In this document: piece after piece, positions 5,595 to 7,097 of the stretch
Layout: each line of letters begins with the position of its first letter
Numbering within the stretch: position 1 is the first letter of the stretch
DNA from: Candidatus Binatota bacterium
GTDB taxonomy: Bacteria; Desulfobacterota; Binatia; Bin18
Length of the DNA stretch: 7,097 nucleotides
Assembly (NCBI GenBank): GCA_011523315.1
Contig: WTHE01000660.1
Span: 1 to 7,097 of the forward strand
Reading direction: 5' to 3'
Position numbers and translations under genes: made by a program
The notes under the pieces: model-generated
Database searches by the model: none
What the model was told of the DNA's origin: nothing
Seen by the model: the letters and a program-made list of their open reading frames with translations, nothing else

Positions 5595-7097
5595 ATGCAA
5601 GAAGAGAACACTCAAAGAGAGACACACCTGCTACCTGAAGAAAAGCGCCGCGCCGTGCGCCGTCTGTGCGGCTGGGCGTGGTGTGTCGTCGTGCTGCTGT
5701 GGGCGGCAGGTTGGAGCTACGGCCAGGACACAAGCGGTCGGCAAGATGTCGGGCGGGCACCCACCGATTCGACCCAACGGATGCCGCTGATGACGGTCAC
5801 TGAGCGCCGTCCGATCAGCGCGGCTACCGAAACACGGGTGCGCGAAAGCGACTTTGCCGTCCGACCGCATAACACAGCCTGGGAAATGCTGAATAATCTG
5901 CCCGGATTTGTGGCCGGCCAGCACGCCGGGGGCGGCAAAGCCATGCAGTACTTTCTGCGCGGTTTTGATAATGACCACGGCACTGACGTGGCTATCAGCG
6001 TCGATGGCATCCCCGTCAATATGGTCAGCCATGCCCACGGGCAGGGCTATGCCGACCTCAATTTTCTGATCCCTGAGATCGTCGAGTCCATCGACTACCG
6101 CAAAGGCCCGTATTTTGCCGACTCCGGAAATTTCGCCAACTCGGGCTCGGTCAACTTCATCACCAAAGACGATAGCGTCGAAAATTCGCTCCGCGCCGTG
6201 GGTGGGTCGTTCAACACCATGCGCTATGTCGGCGTCCTGTCGCCGCGTCTCGGGCCGGTGCAGAGCCTGATTGCCAACGAAGTCTACTTCACCGATGGGC
6301 CGTCCAAGCAGGACGAGCATTTCGTCAAGTATAATTTCTTCGGCAAGTTTACCCTCAGGCCCAACCCACGCTCCACGCTGAGTCTGTGGACCTCGCTGTA
6401 TACCGGCGATTGGGACGCCTCGGGCCAGATCCCGCTCCGAGAGGTCAACAGCGGCCGGCTGGACCGCTTCGGTTCGCTCGACCCGAGCGAGGGTGGACGC
6501 TCCGACCGGGAAAACGTGAATCTGATCTACACGGCCACCCCAAGCCCGGAGAAAAGCTGGTCCGTGCAACTGTACTTCAGCCGCTACCGGCTGCGCATGT
6601 TCTCGAACTTCACGTTTCTCAGCGGCGACCCGGTGCGGGGCGACGGCATTGAGCAGCTCGACACCCGCGTGCTGTTTGGCGGCCGGGCGCAGTATCGGCG
6701 CGTGTGGACGCTCGGCACCATGCTGCTCGAGAGCCGCCTTGGTTTTGAGACGCGCAACGATAACGCCGATGTCGGCCTGTTCCGGCAGCAGCGCCGACAG
6801 CGGTTTTCTACCACTCAGAAAGTCGAGGTGTGGGAGAACGCTTTCAGCGGCTATACCCAGCACGAGTTGTTTTTGCGGGAGTGGCTGCGGTTCATCGTTG
6901 GTCTGCGCGGCGACTTCTTTGTCTTTGATGTTGACGACCGGTCCGTGCCCGGCGCGACAGACGCCCCACGGCTCCAGGGCAATGCAACCGACGGCATTGT
7001 CAGCCCCAAGGCCAGCCTGATCGTGTCGCCCTTCATCGACCCGGCGAGCCTCTGGCACCAGACCGACCTGTTTCTCAATTTCGGCTTGGGCTATCAC
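5595..7097 (+). CDS. TonB-dependent outer-membrane receptor, N-terminal part
   Basis: 501 codons, open to the right edge of the window. TonB-dependent receptors are 22-strand outer-membrane barrels that import siderophores, cobalamin, metals or sugars using TonB energy. Residues about 21-43 form a signal peptide (VRRLCGWAWCVVVLLWAAGW, then SYGQ). A TonB-box-like MTVTERR lies at 66-72. The plug domain spans about 75-190, with LNNLPGF, FLRGFDND, ISVDGIPVN, IPEIVESIDYRKGPYFA and GSVNFIT, the typical order. Aromatic-rich alternating strands of the barrel follow. The plug loop SHAHGQGYADLNF has two histidines, but the substrate cannot be deduced. Start choice is uncertain: ATG 5595 gives an unusually long charged leader, ATG 5571 a longer one, and GTG 5655 would give a conventional signal peptide beginning MRRLCGW. 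None has a strong ribosome binding site. G+C returns to the high level of the left part of the window. Confidence 0.9.
   Translation, partial: MQEENTQRETHLLPEEKRRAVRRLCGWAWCVVVLLWAAGWSYGQDTSGRQDVGRAPTDSTQRMPLMTVTERRPISAATETRVRESDFAVRPHNTAWEMLNNLPGFVAGQHAGGGKAMQYFLRGFDNDHGTDVAISVDGIPVNMVSHAHGQGYADLNFLIPEIVESIDYRKGPYFADSGNFANSGSVNFITKDDSVENSLRAVGGSFNTMRYVGVLSPRLGPVQSLIANEVYFTDGPSKQDEHFVKYNFFGKFTLRPNPRSTLSLWTSLYTGDWDASGQIPLREVNSGRLDRFGSLDPSEGGRSDRENVNLIYTATPSPEKSWSVQLYFSRYRLRMFSNFTFLSGDPVRGDGIEQLDTRVLFGGRAQYRRVWTLGTMLLESRLGFETRNDNADVGLFRQQRRQRFSTTQKVEVWENAFSGYTQHELFLREWLRFIVGLRGDFFVFDVDDRSVPGATDAPRLQGNATDGIVSPKASLIVSPFIDPASLWHQTDLFLNFGLGYH

Noticed and set aside
5631..7097. Minus-strand open frame of 488 codons running off the edge
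   Set aside because: It is antisense to the TonB-dependent receptor, which has signal peptide, plug motifs and barrel strands in order. The antisense product has no motif.
1..7097. CRISPR arrays, tRNA, rRNA, insertion sequences
   Set aside because: I found no spaced direct repeats, tRNA-like cloverleaf, rRNA sequence, transposase or terminal inverted repeats on reading both strands.

Overview
This is a GC-rich stretch of bacterial chromosome, probably from an uncultured Gram-negative organism. A TonB-dependent outer-membrane receptor at the right end implies an outer membrane. The mix of a hydantoinase-like amidohydrolase, a cupin and an acyl-CoA racemase recalls metabolically versatile lineages such as Tectomicrobia, Binatota or deltaproteobacteria-like metagenomic groups. 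That placement is a guess from gene content, and no marker gene here settles it.

The left third (1-2348) is a minus-strand cluster, read right to left: truA, a dihydropyrimidinase/hydantoinase-family amidohydrolase, and the first 25 codons of a probable cupin protein that leaves the window. truA is one continuous frame broken by a single TAA, exactly where the active-site tyrosine (E. coli Tyr118) should be. Everything after the TAA is still well conserved.

Divergent from truA is a plus-strand gene (2484-3635) for an alpha-methylacyl-CoA racemase-type member of the CaiB family, with all three expected catalytic residues. A 16-bp stem-loop follows it. Two of its pairs are G-U wobbles only in the plus-strand transcript. 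Facing it on the minus strand is a 34-residue single-pass membrane microprotein gene (3810-3914) with a near-perfect Shine-Dalgarno sequence.

The most unusual part is 4062-5509, where G+C content is lower than in the flanking genes. It is a two-gene plus-strand unit joined by a 4-base GTGA overlap. The first gene encodes a protein with a helix-hairpin-helix DNA-glycosylase core and a charged C-terminal tail that looks like an antitoxin tail. The second encodes a PIN-domain nuclease resembling VapC toxins. I read the pair as a candidate toxin-antitoxin or defence-like module in which the antitoxin position is filled by a DNA-glycosylase fusion. This is inference from sequence motifs and gene order.

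The right end (5595-7097) is the N-terminal 501 codons of a TonB-dependent receptor: signal peptide, plug domain and part of the barrel.
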